This document shows positions 49,440 through 61,682 of a stretch of DNA of 64,000 nt, piece after piece (the first letter of the stretch is position 1; each line of letters begins with the position of its first letter). The DNA is taken from the NCBI RefSeq assembly GCF_014839805.1, contig NC_051121.1, positions 2,773,116 through 2,837,115 of the forward strand. The letters run 5' to 3'. Below the pieces are notes generated by a model. It was given only the letters and a program-made list of their open reading frames with translations, ran no database searches and had not been told where the DNA came from. The position numbers were made by a program, and so were the translations under genes. Source of the stretch: Manduca sexta. Lineage: Eukaryota; Arthropoda; Insecta; Lepidoptera; Sphingidae.

Positions 49440-49785
49440 TGTTATATAGTTGGGGATATATACTAATCCTTATTGGTGGTGTCTCTCATATGTGACAGAC
49501 CGCCTGGGTAGGTACGACCGCAATGTCTATTTCTGCCGCCAAGCAGCAGTGTGTAGTCACTGTTGTGTTCCGGTTTGAAGGACATTGTTGCCAGTGTAAC
49601 TTTAGACATAATAAGACTTAAAATCTCATGTCTGAGGATGACGAGCGCAGTGGAATACCAAAAAATACTTTGTAATTCAAGGTGTTGGATGGTGTTTCTA
49701 CTGTCTATGGGCGGTCGTATCACTTACCATCAGGGGAACGGCAAGCGCGTCTCGTCATTCAAAGCAATAAAAAAAAAGTAAGACT
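49440..49785 (+). repeat. LINE 3'-end or SINE copy with poly-A
   Basis: Blocks in order: tctcatatgtgacagacc, gcctgggtaggtacgacc, tctatttctgccgccaagca, cggtttgaaggacattg, taagacttaaaatctcatgt, ggcggtcgtatcacttacca and a terminal caataaaaaaaaa. I recognise this order as the 3' region of an abundant lepidopteran non-LTR element. Minus- and plus-strand short frames over it are not genes. Confidence 0.65.
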
Positions 49786-50035
49786 ACTTCATACTAACTT
49801 AGAAGTTAAGTGTGTCAATCAATTCAAAATAATTCAGCATGGTCACCTGGTTACAACCACCTATTATTGTTGGTTGTTTATCGTATGCTATTTAATTCTG
49901 TAATTACTTTGTCCTTAAATAACCTATTACGTTATGTTGGTATTATCGATTTACTGTATTTATACTCTTTTTAATACGATATTTGTAATTAACCTTCCTC
50001 AAATTAATATTTTTAAAACGTATTAAACATTTTCA
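49786..50035. other. AT-rich non-coding DNA
   Basis: Nothing recognisable. Confidence 0.4.
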
Positions 50036-50140
50036 CACACACACATAGAACATCACGCATTTATCCCCGAAGGGGTATGCAGAGGCGCAGCCAGGGCACC
50101 CGCTTTTCGCCAAGTGTATTCCGTCTCATAATTTTTGATG
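50036..50140 (+). repeat. Interspersed repeat family Y, copy
   Basis: (CA)n, then cacgcatttatccccgaagg, ggtatgcagaggcgcagcca, cacccgcttttcgccaagtg and tattccgtctcataat. The clearest 5' part of this family in the window. Confidence 0.65.
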
Positions 50141-50660
50141 ACGATGGCTAAACATTTTCGAATGCAAAAAATCTTTTTCAATACTATTCCATTGTTTATA
50201 ACACTCAACGCGATGTCAAGATATTCACATCGAGCTGTGTCCACTGTCCGTCGAGGTCGTCACATTCGTCTCTCAAAGTTTTATGTAATCTCTCGCTGAA
50301 GGTCCCGTAATGCGACGTGAAGATTCGACTAATTGCCAAGGTTATTTGCAGATAATATTGTATTTTAGTATAATTAGATGTTTGGTAAAGGAGTTTGTAC
50401 AGTAATAACCAGTGAAAAGTTGGGTACTTTTAATAGATCTTGAAAAAAACAACTATATTAAACTACTATATAATATACTATAGAAAACGTTTTTGTTCTA
50501 TATGATTCCGGGGCTCAAGAACACCGTCGTATTAAAAAAAAGAGCATTTTTTTTTAATACATAATTTTACTTCCAGATTTTATAAAGCCTTACAATTCTA
50601 CTACATATTACAGTAAATCTCGCGTATTATAACTCAAATACGGATTATACGTGTCCACGT
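50141..50660. other. AT-rich non-coding DNA
   Basis: No gene or repeat recognised. Confidence 0.4.
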
Positions 50661-50778
50661 GCCATAAAACACCTGGCGACGCTAGAGGCGGTCTATATTG
50701 CAAGGGAAAAATAAAATTAAATAAACCTGCCACATGCAGTAATCCGCTGCGTAATGCGCTCACGCATATCCCATATCC

Positions 50779-51270
50779 TGGCGCCATCTCTCGGACCTAA
50801 TGGTTAACGAAAGATTTCGTACATTCACTGTATTTAGGAAAATAAGAATTGAATAGAGTATGACATTTACGGAACTATATTTAAAACTCGATACCTACAA
50901 TTTATAGTTTATGTCTGGACAAAAAAATATTGTAATCCGAGAGGTAGTAGTATGTCCCTAAAAGGGCACTATAATATAAATACGTCGTTACGATCAGCTG
51001 CGCACACGCACGATCGAAGTAACACTGGCGCCACCTGTCCACGCACTAGTGAACATTTGTTTTATCGCCTTACAGTAAAAGGGATTATATTTAACGCAGT
51101 AAGTACCGTGTATTCTCGCATAAATATCAATGTAATAATACAAAATTGACGTGTAAATACACCCTACTGTGTACTAAGGTCTACAAAACGAACACGTGGC
51201 AACCACAGGGTGCGCGCACGCACAACCAATAAACCACACTGGCGCCACCTGTCTCACGCACCAGTAAACA
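50779..51270 (-). promoter_or_regulatory. Cluster of three CTCF-like motifs, two within a direct repeat
   Basis: tggcgccatct at 50779-50789 and tggcgccacct at 51026-51036 and 51240-51250. Read on the minus strand these are AGATGGCGCCA and AGGTGGCGCCA, which fit the AGRKGGCRSYR core of CTCF sites. All three have one orientation. The last two lie in a degenerate direct repeat (about 51000-51055 and 51210-51270: actggcgccacctgtc, acgca, agtgaaca or agtaaaca). The matches to the outer positions of the CTCF consensus are weak, so binding is only a hypothesis. Confidence 0.35.
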
Positions 51271-51274
51271 ATCG

Positions 51275-52057
51275 ATTTCTCGCACCGAAGAGGATAATTT
51301 CACGCCAAAGCCCGGTTATGCCTAATTAATTGGTTTAATTGTGTATATTTTACCGCTCATTAATAAATCGAGAGATAACGATGTATTTAACCAATTATTC
51401 AATATTTACTTACTCAATGAGCAAATATTTTGTAATTTATTATATTTTAATTGATGAGGGATTTTTATTGCTTCCAACTTTGTTGGTAACGAGGTAATGT
51501 ACAACGACTGAAATTCGTAAACATCTCAATTGATTATTCTATAAAAATATGATACTATTATACGGCACTCTTGTAAAGTCAACATTAATACATATTATGC
51601 AATAAACAGCTTTCAGAACTAATGTTTTATGAATATAAGAACACATCGTTTCAAAACCTCGAGAAATCAATAAAATAATCATCGGCAATTGTGGGTTACT
51701 AAGGATCGGACACCAAAATTGATCTTCACTGTCCTTGTAGCTTTCGATGTATTATAAAGCCAAATGACTTTCTGAAAGGTCATTAACAGTCCCTAGTACC
51801 TAAAACACGAACGTAGTGGGCGGAACACGTTATCGAGTCTCAAGGTTACCATAATGTTAAAAAAATAACGGCTAATTATTTTTACATGTTCAATATGTTT
51901 TTACTGTAATTATTTAATTAATATAATGTAAGTTAGGTACGATGACGTGCCAAATTATTTTACCATACAAAAATTGGTACACTATGCATAGAACTAAATA
52001 TTCGGATATTGATATTAATACATAAAGGCTAATAAACACATACATACAATAATTTTA
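51275..52057. other. AT-rich non-coding DNA, no gene seen
   Basis: Only short chance frames and simple A/T sequence. Confidence 0.45.
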
Positions 52058-52195
52058 CACCTTTACTGCCAAAAGAGTAGGCAAAATTAAAATACATCCA
52101 CGATCCATTTTGTCGAGCTTGTTTCGACCCCATGTTATTATAGGGAAAGCCTATCCCCATATCGGTTAAGTTTTAATACCAGACAACACGCTTTC
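52058..52195 (+). repeat. Interspersed repeat family Y, degenerate copy
   Basis: acacctttactgcc, agagtaggcaaaatt, gcttgtttcgaccccatgtt, ataggg and cctatccccatatcgg follow the family order. Confidence 0.5.
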
Positions 52196-53470
52196 ATTGA
52201 AATACAACATATTTGATTTTTTTATGGAAATCGAACGTAGGGCTCTCAGTTACTGCCAGACTAATAAACTATAGCAGCAATTCAAATATAGTTCGGTTTA
52301 TACATAATTCCCTTGATACCGTATTCCATTCACGCGCAGATCTTAGTATTCAACACATGCGCCCTACCGTCCCGTCAACACAGCGCTCCATGACGCGTAG
52401 GTTTAGCCTTCGCGAAAGCACTAAATCAACGTTATCTAATCTAATTGTATTGCCCTTTCTTTTAGGGAAATTCGGCTGTTTTATACAGTTGACTACGAAG
52501 GAGGGAGTTTCGCCTAATACTACGCCATGAATTGTCTATAAAAAATAAAACCACACATTTAATTCGTACCTACTTCACGTCACTGAACTCCGTGCACCGT
52601 TTTTCCAAATTGAACATGGGTTTTTTTCATTAGATTTGCTTCAGTACTTAGCGGCAGAAATAGATTATACCTACAGAATTACCTAGTACTATCGCGTATG
52701 TAGAAACTTTATCATAGAGCAATAACCGATGGGATGTATATTAAGTTATGGGTTAGGAATTCCTCACTGCGATACTAGATAGCCTGATAATATGCATGCA
52801 TGATATATTTGTATGTATTAACGTGGGTCTGAATGTATGTGATATCTAGATATCTAGCAGTACACGGTTTACTATCGAACATAAATCTAATTAACGTTAC
52901 AACGCGCAGTGCATTCTGTTATCATTACAATTCTCCCACGATGGTGTATGATATATCATTTACTTGCACTTCTCGTGAGAATTCCCGCGGGAATTGAGCA
53001 GATTAGAAATTTACGTTTTACCGACATCGCTGCCCCACTGCAGGGTAGTTAATAAAAAAATACACCTAGAATTGAGAACCTCCTTCTTTTTAAAGTCGGT
53101 TAAAACGTAATTTAATAACGAAATATGGGTTAGGGATTATTTAAACATGTTTTTATTTTATTTTGACTAACATACATATGTAGTTAATTTTGCAGAGAAT
53201 TTGGCTATAATTTTTTCTCTAATTCTACAGTAATTTTCACTCTCCTAACAATAATAAATATTAAATAAAACCCCTCCGCCGCGCCGTAATTTTCCCCGAG
53301 GGTCTAACTGATTTATTTGACACATGGTTCCGTTACTGTCCACTCTGAATATAAGCAACTTGAATACAATACAAAAGGAGTCCGGTGTAGTCTGAACCCA
53401 AACACAATTTTGATATCATTGATATTGTTTAGGAATAAAAGCTCGACGAATTATAGTAAATTATTTAAAT
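52196..53470. other. Non-coding DNA, no supported gene
   Basis: A 105-aa plus-strand frame (52213-52530) has no recognisable domain. A perfect 16-bp palindrome aattcccgcgggaatt lies at 52980-52995. Otherwise AT-rich. Confidence 0.45.
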
Positions 53471-53690
53471 GCTAGCTTACACTCACGGGTGAGCCCGCGT
53501 GAAAGAGTTTTCCGGGGTAAAAGTCCCGCTATTTTCCCAGAATAAAACTAACACATATCCTTCCTAGGGTCTCAAAATATCTCTATATCAAATTTGATTG
53601 AAGTCCGTTCAGTCTTATTTGAGTTTATTGTGTTCAGACAAACAGACAGACTCGGTGAGGGACTTTGTTTTACAATATGTAAGGATGATG
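53471..53690 (+). repeat. Interspersed repeat family Z, copy 4
   Basis: gctagcttacactcacgg, gagcccgcgtgaaagagttt, tccggggtaaaagtcccg, gattgaagtccgttcagtc and acaaacagacagactcgg fit the family order. This copy preserves both front and middle. Confidence 0.6.
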
Positions 53691-53749
53691 ATGGATGCAG
53701 GCGGCTTTACACAGGTACGTCTGGAAATCTTCACCAGTAGACTTCATGT

Positions 53750-53768
53750 GACTGATGATGATGATGAT
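53750..53768. repeat. (GAT)n microsatellite
   Basis: Short ctgatgatgatgatgatt run. It could be the tail of a decayed RTE insertion, but the upstream sequence is not recognisable as RTE. Confidence 0.5.
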
Positions 53769-55874
53769 TTAATAAATGTTTTAAGGCAAGAAATGACGAA
53801 GATAATATGCCAAATACCAGTGCGTTCTTACAATTAAATCTGCGCCCACATATCTGTCCCGTTTATCCAAATTCTTCCTGCCCGTCTCCCTGGACTTTCC
53901 CTCTCCTCCCAAATTTGTCTTTACACGCTCTCAATGCCCCTTTAATTTCTCTCCTTTTACTTTTTAACTTATTCTCGTCAGTTCCTCACCCTTCCTTCAG
54001 AGTTCTTCTTTTGTATTTTGCATAAATTATTTATACTAAAATAATATATAATACGATTCAACATTAGAATTTCTATTTAGTTATTTCCCGGGTAGAGATT
54101 GGGTCAATGAGTGGAATTTTCCAATTTCCTGCTTTCCCGCGTTTCACGAGCGGGTGCCCGTGTCGATAAAAACACATTTTAGTTGAGTTCTCTCACTTTC
54201 CATATTTTGGTGTCTCGTCTGTGCATAGTTTTCTCGGTTAGAAGTATATGAAACAATATAATATTTACATCTTGTATCAAATATTAATGTGCACATGACA
54301 TATAAAAAAAAATCGTAGTCTACTTTCTCCGTCACATCTTTTATTTTGCTCTATCATTTTATTGTTCTATATTTTACTATTTATTCAGTTTGTAATCTTC
54401 TTATAGTTTATTTACACTTTGTAAAATCTTAATTTCCTAGGAAATAAAACTACTTCTATTATTTTATGATCTATGCACGTAACTATGAATTTTAGTACAC
54501 AATGTTATACTTTATGTAAAATTTTGTAATTGATTTATAAAATTAAATTTTATGAAAGTAACAAACATAGATCTGTATTTCATTGTAGGGTAAGTTTGGG
54601 ACATTGAAAATCAATTCGGAATCCGTGTTATCCTGCATTAAATTATTCTAGTATCAGAAACGGCCGCTATGTTGGTCTAATACGAAATCGTTGAAACTAC
54701 GAGAATCTCTAAGGCTTAAATATATTTTTACCGCTTTTCTTCATTACAAAGAACCATTATAATTTGCAATATATACACAGTAAATTACAATAATTATACA
54801 CAACGAAGGTTATAATAATATAAAAATCAGAAAATCCCCCAGAAAGAGAAAAAATACCTATTACCAACCTAACATTAAATAACGCAGAATCATCCTTAAA
54901 GTAATTTTCGATTACGTAAATCTAATAGAGTTAGGTTATACGAGGTAAGGCAACTTCAAGGCTGGCGAAATAATGAGGAAAGGAAACCAGCAATCACAGT
55001 CCTCAAGTTTCGCGGAACTCTACTGATTTGATCCGACTAAAAGGCCCAAAGTAGTGCTCGGTAGATACATACATCGAATTATAGAAATACAATGCTTGGC
55101 AATGAATTTCGTACACTGACTTTAGGAAGAGATCATTTGTTAGCTTCGACTTTGTAGTGTTGGCCGTGTAAACTCATACCTATTAATTTAAATAAACTAA
55201 TATATTGGTATCTATACAATGTTAAACATTATTTACATTCAGTAAGTTTTTATACTACCGCCAGTTCGGAAAGCAGTTACAACCAGAGTAGGACGAACAA
55301 TATACTCTAGTATTGATCTTTTAAAAAACAGTTCATACGTATAAAGTAGGTCCATTGTGTAATACAAACAAAAAATACATCTTTTTTTTAATTTATTTAG
55401 AACATGTATTTACTTGAAAAAAAAAAACAAACATTTACTGATTCTCTTTCTATACCTCGAAATGTAATATTTACCGCCGAGTACTGTATAATACTGTACA
55501 ATATTAAGCCATTAACCATTACAGTTGGGGATTGGTTACTCGATTCACATTAAATGAAATCCCGCGCGACATTAAGCCGGGAATCATTAACGTTCCTCCA
55601 CACATTCGCGCCCTTATTATGGCATTAATTAATTACGAATACAAACACATTTCATACCCGCTAATTCTGAGTGGCGAGGAAACGCTTGCTGTCACTGCGA
55701 TGACGTGGAGATATACATCATGACACTTATAAGAGAGCTACTTTTGGAGAAATATTATTCTCCGGACCGAGGCAAATGTATGTATTTTATTATTACTTTT
55801 TTTCAGATATGTAGTTTTGAATAAAGCAGAACTAAAATACCTTGCAACCATGAAAACTTAAAACTAGTACCTCA
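53769..55874. other. Non-coding DNA, no supported gene
   Basis: The pyrimidine-rich 53840-54010 gives a low-complexity Leu/Pro/Ser frame of 72 aa. 55545-55725 is less AT-rich, includes attaattaattacgaat and is open for 63 codons. It could be a conserved non-coding element but has no recognisable protein domain. Confidence 0.4.
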
Positions 55875-56580
55875 TTGCTAGTGTACAGTGAAAATTATTG
55901 TGTATGTGTATTTTTTTGTTTTGTTTTCCCATACATTTATAATAACGTTGTTAAATCGTGTGACATACGCTTAAGCTCAGTGAACGAGGCTAAAATAAAA
56001 TTACATAATTGGCTTATAAACAATCTTACATATGAGGATAGTGAACAACTAATTAAGACCTTGTTTTAAATTATTTTAATATAACCCATTAAGTAGTGTT
56101 TTAGTGTCAAAGACGATATTTTATAATTTGCATTATTTGTTATAAGTTTAAATTTAATTCATTTTAAACCTTAATTCTGTTAGTAAACACTCTATCCATA
56201 TATAATAATATCTGCCGAATATATTCTAATATAACGATTAACTATATTGTTAATTAATAAATATTGTAAGTAGTATAGGTAATGTAATAATTCTTAATAA
56301 ACTAGCTACTGTTACAATGTACTCTAGATGCTAATTGTTTTTTTAGTAATGTATTATAATATGATCTCATTTTATGTTACCTTACAAAGTCTATTGTGAT
56401 AAAAAGCACTTCTGAATGATCTCACGGGACCCCACGATACAGGCTTGCCTAGTGTGGGGACCGTTGTCAATACATTGTTTCAATTCGTACTTTACTGTAA
56501 AATTTCATACTTTGTATATTCATTCCGTGTAAGATCTTTTGTGTTAAATAAAAATATTTTTCATTTTTTTTTTTTTTTCA
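55875..56580 (+). other. Possible LINE 3' end or terminal exon with poly(A) signal
   Basis: A 64-codon frame ending at 56069 has a plausibly coding C-terminal part (SSVNEAKIKLHNWLINNLTY) and is followed by an AT-rich trailer. Then come gggaccccacgatacaggct, tgcctagtgtggggaccg, an aataaa near 56548 and a (T)n/cattt tract. The gatacaggct-gcctagtgtgggg block looks like the 3' untranslated part of an insect LINE. A host terminal exon is the alternative. The evidence does not decide between them. Confidence 0.3.
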
Positions 56581-57835
56581 TTTGTTTCATGATTACCTAA
56601 ACCTTAATAAATAGTTACCGTCCTGACAAAATTATTTTCACAATCTAACACAGAATAAACCTATTCGGATTTACAGAGAAATATACGATACAAAACCAAT
56701 ATCACGCAGAGAAAAACAATTTTCAGACCTTCGGGATATTTTCTCACATAACTTTTATTCCACACTCAATCGGTAGAATTGACGTTCGGTAATAACGTAG
56801 TGGATACTGGCTCGAGAAATGTTGTTACTATTGTAAGTTATTCATATACAGAGCGTTATATAAAGGTAACGTCCAATGTTTTTTTGGAACACTTAAAATA
56901 AATTTTGGAAAGGTAAAAATCATGATGAGGTCATACTTTCTCTCTAAGACAAGTAGGTGATATTGAAGCCTTTTTGCTTTGAGCATGTTCGGTTAAACTT
57001 TTCAACTGACCTTTAAGGCCCTGTAGTGTAAACAAACTAATTCATTTTACGTTTCTTTATTAAAACATTGTATAATTACAAACCCAGTTGTCAATCTTCA
57101 ATAATAGCACTTCACCCATCCCTCATTACCAAGGATGTCGCAAATTACGGTACACAGTACATAGTTAGTTGTCGATGGAACAAGACGAATGCATTCCAAT
57201 GTTTTTTCCCAGAGCCTCGTGTGGGAACAAAAAGCGTTGACGTCTAGCCGACCTGTCTAAGGGTCTATAATTTACCGTCCTTGGACCCCCGCTGCCCGGT
57301 CACGGTCCACCTGGCCGAGCCAAGTGCATTGCGACCTTGCTACATTTTACACTTTTATGAGGGTAACAAAATATTTTCACTCGTCTTGCATTAATTCAAG
57401 ACTCTTGAGAGCCTCTTCCTACTTTAGTGCTTACAAACCGCTACACTCTCGCAGTTTGTTACTACTAATAACGAAGAACTGTCTTGCGGCGAAGTAGTTA
57501 TGTAATCAGTTAAATGAATATAATCTCGAATTAAAAATGTTTGCTTAGCAATAAGAAAATTTACGTCATTCCTACAATAATTAATGAATGCTGCTGATCA
57601 ATAAGACATTTTAATATAGATCTTTTATCACCCTAGTTACAACCGAACATGTATACTACATCAGCAAAAAAATTGTCGACAATTCGATCGTAAGAATTTT
57701 CATAACGTGCGTTGCTTAATTGGATATCAATTTACCTTATCACACCAAATATAATACAATTAATTCAATTGATTTGACACGGACTTTATTAGTTGCCAGG
57801 TATGTGATACTTTCATAATACCTACTGACCGATGC
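56581..57835. other. Non-coding DNA, no gene seen
   Basis: AT-rich with a GC-richer patch at 57210-57345 (ttggacccccgctgcccggt). No coding evidence. Confidence 0.45.
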
Positions 57836-58135
57836 AGATCAGATTACTGCGGTCGTGTGTACCGCGGTTCGATCCTTCCAATGGAATTTAGAAAGCTCAA
57901 CTTTATGATCAGATTAATCTTGACTAAAAATCTTGAACATACCCGAGAATTTTTCTTCCAACAAAAATCATCGCAATATAAATATAGTTCAGATTATCTT
58001 TCAAAAGTCAGTTTTTATTGTAGACTTCGGCGCGGGACCGAGATATTTATGTTGCACGATTTTCAAGTTCCTTAATAAAAAAGGACGTATTTCTACTATC
58101 CGTAGAAGCTCGTAGGTTCAAATCTGCGCCGGCCC
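57836..58135 (+). repeat. Two B-box-like tRNA-related segments
   Basis: ggttcgatcct near 57864 and ggttcaaatct near 58112 sit in short GC-richer contexts (gtgtaccgcggttcgatcc; gaagctcgtaggttcaaatc) about 250 bp apart. They may be heads of degenerate SINEs. No complete cloverleaf was found. Confidence 0.3.
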
Positions 58136-60371
58136 TTAACCAAACAAAGAATCTGACAAGTTTCAATGCTAAAGTAATTCCAAGCTATCTAGACATTCTT
58201 GTCCCTCAAGCGGGGACAATGGCGAATCAGTCTGACGGTTGACCTGCCAAATAGGGGTGTATTGTAAAAACAACGCACAACTATTGTTTACCTTTGTCTC
58301 TTTGTTAATGTTATATCTGCATAGAGTTGCTCAGACCTTCATTTACATATTTGATGAAAATAATGCGAGATTTTGTTTTTAATTTACTTTCTTTTTTTAA
58401 TAATAAGATAAGCTTTGTTTTAGTTTGCAAAAACTCGTTGAAGTAAGTAGATACAACTGCAATTTTATGTTGAAACTGTCATGGTTTATGACATTTAAAT
58501 CATTATCTCGGTGATAGAATACATTGTCATGAGTTACCTTGTAATTTACAGTTATGTGATTTTGATTCTATGGTCAGGAAGGCCGCTTATCGAAGCGAGC
58601 AACCTGCTTGCTTTTACATTCAATAGTACGAAGTAATCACACTAAAAATGTCTAATAACGATAATATTCTACCTTTATACGTGAACACTATCTTTGAACA
58701 AATTGCATTAAGAAAAGCTATTGATAACCGACACTCAAACGATAACACATAACAGCGTCGCGCGATATGAATCTGTGTTGTGACTAATTACGTTTATTAG
58801 AAGGAGATAAGCCGCGGTTTAACTATGAGAGCGAATGGCACAATTGGATCGTTTGTCACGCCTGTTACAGATCTACGTTTTTATGCTGCCCTGGTACTTG
58901 TGGCAACATCAATTACGCTGTGTAGAAAACGTTCTTTGGTCTATGTTTCAGTATTTATTGCAATAGTTGTTAAAGTCTATTTTTATGCGACGTTTAATCA
59001 CACAATGGTATTTTTAAATTGTTTTACTGAAAAGGGCGTAAATGTAAAAGACACCTTAAAGGCGAATTTAATAAAAACGGACTCTTCTTTTATTTAATAA
59101 GTGAAACGTTCTTGATATCTGAAGCGATCTAATATTACACGTGTGTTTGTCAGGGCGGGCAGTATTTCCTTTCTAATATATTTTTACTACACTGGTTTAA
59201 TTTTACTAAAGAACACTTCTTTTGCTATGAGAAGTAACAGTAATTACACGCTAAACTTCTCCGTTCGCTCGCCTACTATTGCTAGAACTTTGACTAGCAC
59301 AGTATGAGGCTCTGGTGGCCGGAAAACAAACAAAAGGGTCAGGTAATCATCGCCCGAGAACATTCTATAAAACAGAATAGTCGTGGGTGTTTACTTCATA
59401 ATGTATATTAAGGAAAAGGATCATCCCAGATCAGCACTGAATACTCCACAATGCGGTATAGTTTTTTAACTTTGGCAGTGTCATTGACTGCAAAAAACGC
59501 GACTACAAATCTGTTATTTCATATTGATTTTCTACAAGAGTACCCCTGTATATATATGTACGCTCTAAAGTCAAAACAGTTTCGCTATGATAATACTAGA
59601 TGTAAACTGAATCCGTTACTCACGTACACACCTACACTTAAATATTCAGAGTATAACAGTCAAATATACCTGCCACGTAAACACTGCCAACTGGCAAGCG
59701 GTATAGCGACGTGGAGATGCGACACCCATGTAAGTAATTGAAGATTAAATATGAAATATCCAACCACAAACGTACAACTCATAAAAGCGGCCACACTGAG
59801 TACGTGAAGTTCATATTGCATATTTAAATGTTAGTATTTTGATCTCGAACACTTATGTTGATCAGAATTTACCGTTAAAAGAAACTAGAAGGAATATTAT
59901 TTTTCGTTAAGACCAAAAAATCTGAATATTTTGACGCCCTCCTCTGCAAAGAAAAACCGTATAGGAAGACTACTTTCTTATCTACCCTCTGCTCGCGGCT
60001 TCATTCGCATCAGTCTGTTCCCGTGATAAATGTTACCTGTTTGCACTCAGGGATGATGTAGCGTCGTATTCGTGAAAGAAATGTCAGAATTCGATCAGTA
60101 GTTCCAGATATTAGCACATTAAAACAAAGGATCATATTTATATAATATCAGCTTTAAATATTAAAATAAAATATTCATACAGACTACGGAACCTGGGAAG
60201 CAAGATTTTAAAGCACAATAATACATACATAGTGCATCAGTACACGTTATATTACTTCTTATGACTAAAGTAGAAACTTAAATAGCAGTTTCAACAATAA
60301 CGGGGAAAATTATCTCGTATGAGTGCAGTTAACATTAAAATTAAACGCTTTTACACACTTTGAATCCGTTA
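58136..60371. other. Non-coding DNA, no supported gene
   Basis: The 90-aa frame at 58825-59097 is hydrophobic with two possible membrane stretches but has no family resemblance. The 96-aa frame at 59451-59741 is also unrecognised. No repeat was identified. Confidence 0.4.
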
Positions 60372-60373
60372 TA

Positions 60374-61680
60374 CTTAGTCTGGCCATAAATACTGTTACA
60401 CTTAATTATAAAAAAATATTACATTTGAATTTCGAATCTGTCATTTTTATACGATTGTTCATTGTGTTTTCTCATTTTGGCGCCAATACATTGTAAAATA
60501 TTTTGCGATATTAAAATGGTGTGGGGTGATAAAGAGAACCGAATCGCTGTGATAGCATTACACAAAGTAGGTATGGAGCCAAATGCAATTTTTAAAACTC
60601 TCCATACACTTGGTATTAGTAAAATGTTTGTGTACCGGGCTATTAATAGGTACAATGAGACCTCCTCTGTTTGTGACAGAAAAAGATCTGGCCGTCCACG
60701 TAGTGTTCGTACGAAAAAGGTGGTCAAAGCAGTAAGGGAAAGAATTCGAAGAAATCCTGTCCGAAAGCAAAAGATTTTATCTCGGGAAATGAAGATAGCA
60801 CCTAGAACCATGTCGCGTATTTTAAAAGATGACTTAGGACTTGCAGCCTATAAGAGACGCACTGGCCATTTCTTAACTGATAATTTAAAGAAGAATAGGG
60901 TGGTAAAATCGAAACAACTACTGAAGCGGTACGCAAAGGGAGGTCACAGAAAAATTTTGTTTACGGATGAGAAAATTTTTACAATTGAGCAACATTTTAA
61001 CAAACAAAATGACCGTATTTATGCTCAAAGCTCTAAGGAAGCTTCCCAATTAGTCGACAGAGTGCAACGTGGACATTATCCGACTTCAGTGATGGTTTGG
61101 TGGGGTGTTAGCTATGAAGGAGTGACTGAGCCATATTTTTTGTGAAAAAGGTATCAAAACATCGGCACAAGTGTATCAAGATACCATTCTTGAGAAGGTA
61201 GTTAAGCCCCTTAACATCACCATGTTCAATAACCAAGTATGGTCCTTCCAGCAAGACTCGGCGCCGGGTCATAAAGCTCGGTCCACGCAGTCTTGGTTGG
61301 AATCGAACGTTTCGGACTTCATCAGAGCTGAAGACTGGCCGTCGTCTAGTCCCGATCTTAATCCGCTGGATTATGATTTGTGGTCAGTTTTAGAGAGTAC
61401 AGCTTGCTCTAAACGCCATGATAATTTGGAGTCCCTAAAACAATCTATACGATTGGCAGTGAAGAATTTTCCCATGGAAAGAGTGCGTGCTTCTATTGAT
61501 AACTGGCCTCATCGTTTAAAGGACTGTATTGCAGCCAATGGAGACCACTTCGAATAAGCTTTTATATTTTTAATTGTTTTATATTTATGTATTAAACTGA
61601 CACACTGTAAAAGTAATAAATGTTATTTGCAGTTAACAATTTTCTTTTTTCTTTATTACAATATTTATGGCAAGACTAGG
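60374..61680 (+). mobile_element. maT-type mariner element, copy 3 (frameshifted)
   Basis: 1307 bp with TA at 60372-60373 and 61681-61682, and ends identical to copies 1 and 2. It differs from copy 1 by one extra T in the transposase gene and one T fewer just after the stop codon (aagcttttata instead of aagctttttata), so total length is unchanged. The ends are intact, so it could be moved by transposase from copies 1 or 2. Confidence 0.95.
60516..61557 (+). pseudogene. maT-type mariner transposase, copy 3, +1 frameshift
   Basis: Starts at the same ATG as copies 1 and 2 and encodes the same helix-turn-helix pair and first catalytic Asp (D151). In the T run after the codons for EPY, six Ts replace five (about 61135-61140). 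The frame then ends after one Leu at TGA 61143-61145. The rest, with the second and third Asp, stays open in the shifted frame to 61557. The product is therefore truncated after about 208 residues and lacks two of three catalytic residues. Because the only lesion is in a homopolymer, a sequencing or assembly error must be considered. Confidence 0.9.
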
Positions 61681-61682
61681 TA

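Noticed and set aside
52213..52530. 105-aa plus-strand frame
   Set aside because: No recognisable domain and it starts next to a degenerate repeat; probably chance.
58825..59097. 90-aa hydrophobic frame
   Set aside because: Possible membrane segments but no family match, no splice or promoter context, and a length compatible with chance in 64 kb.
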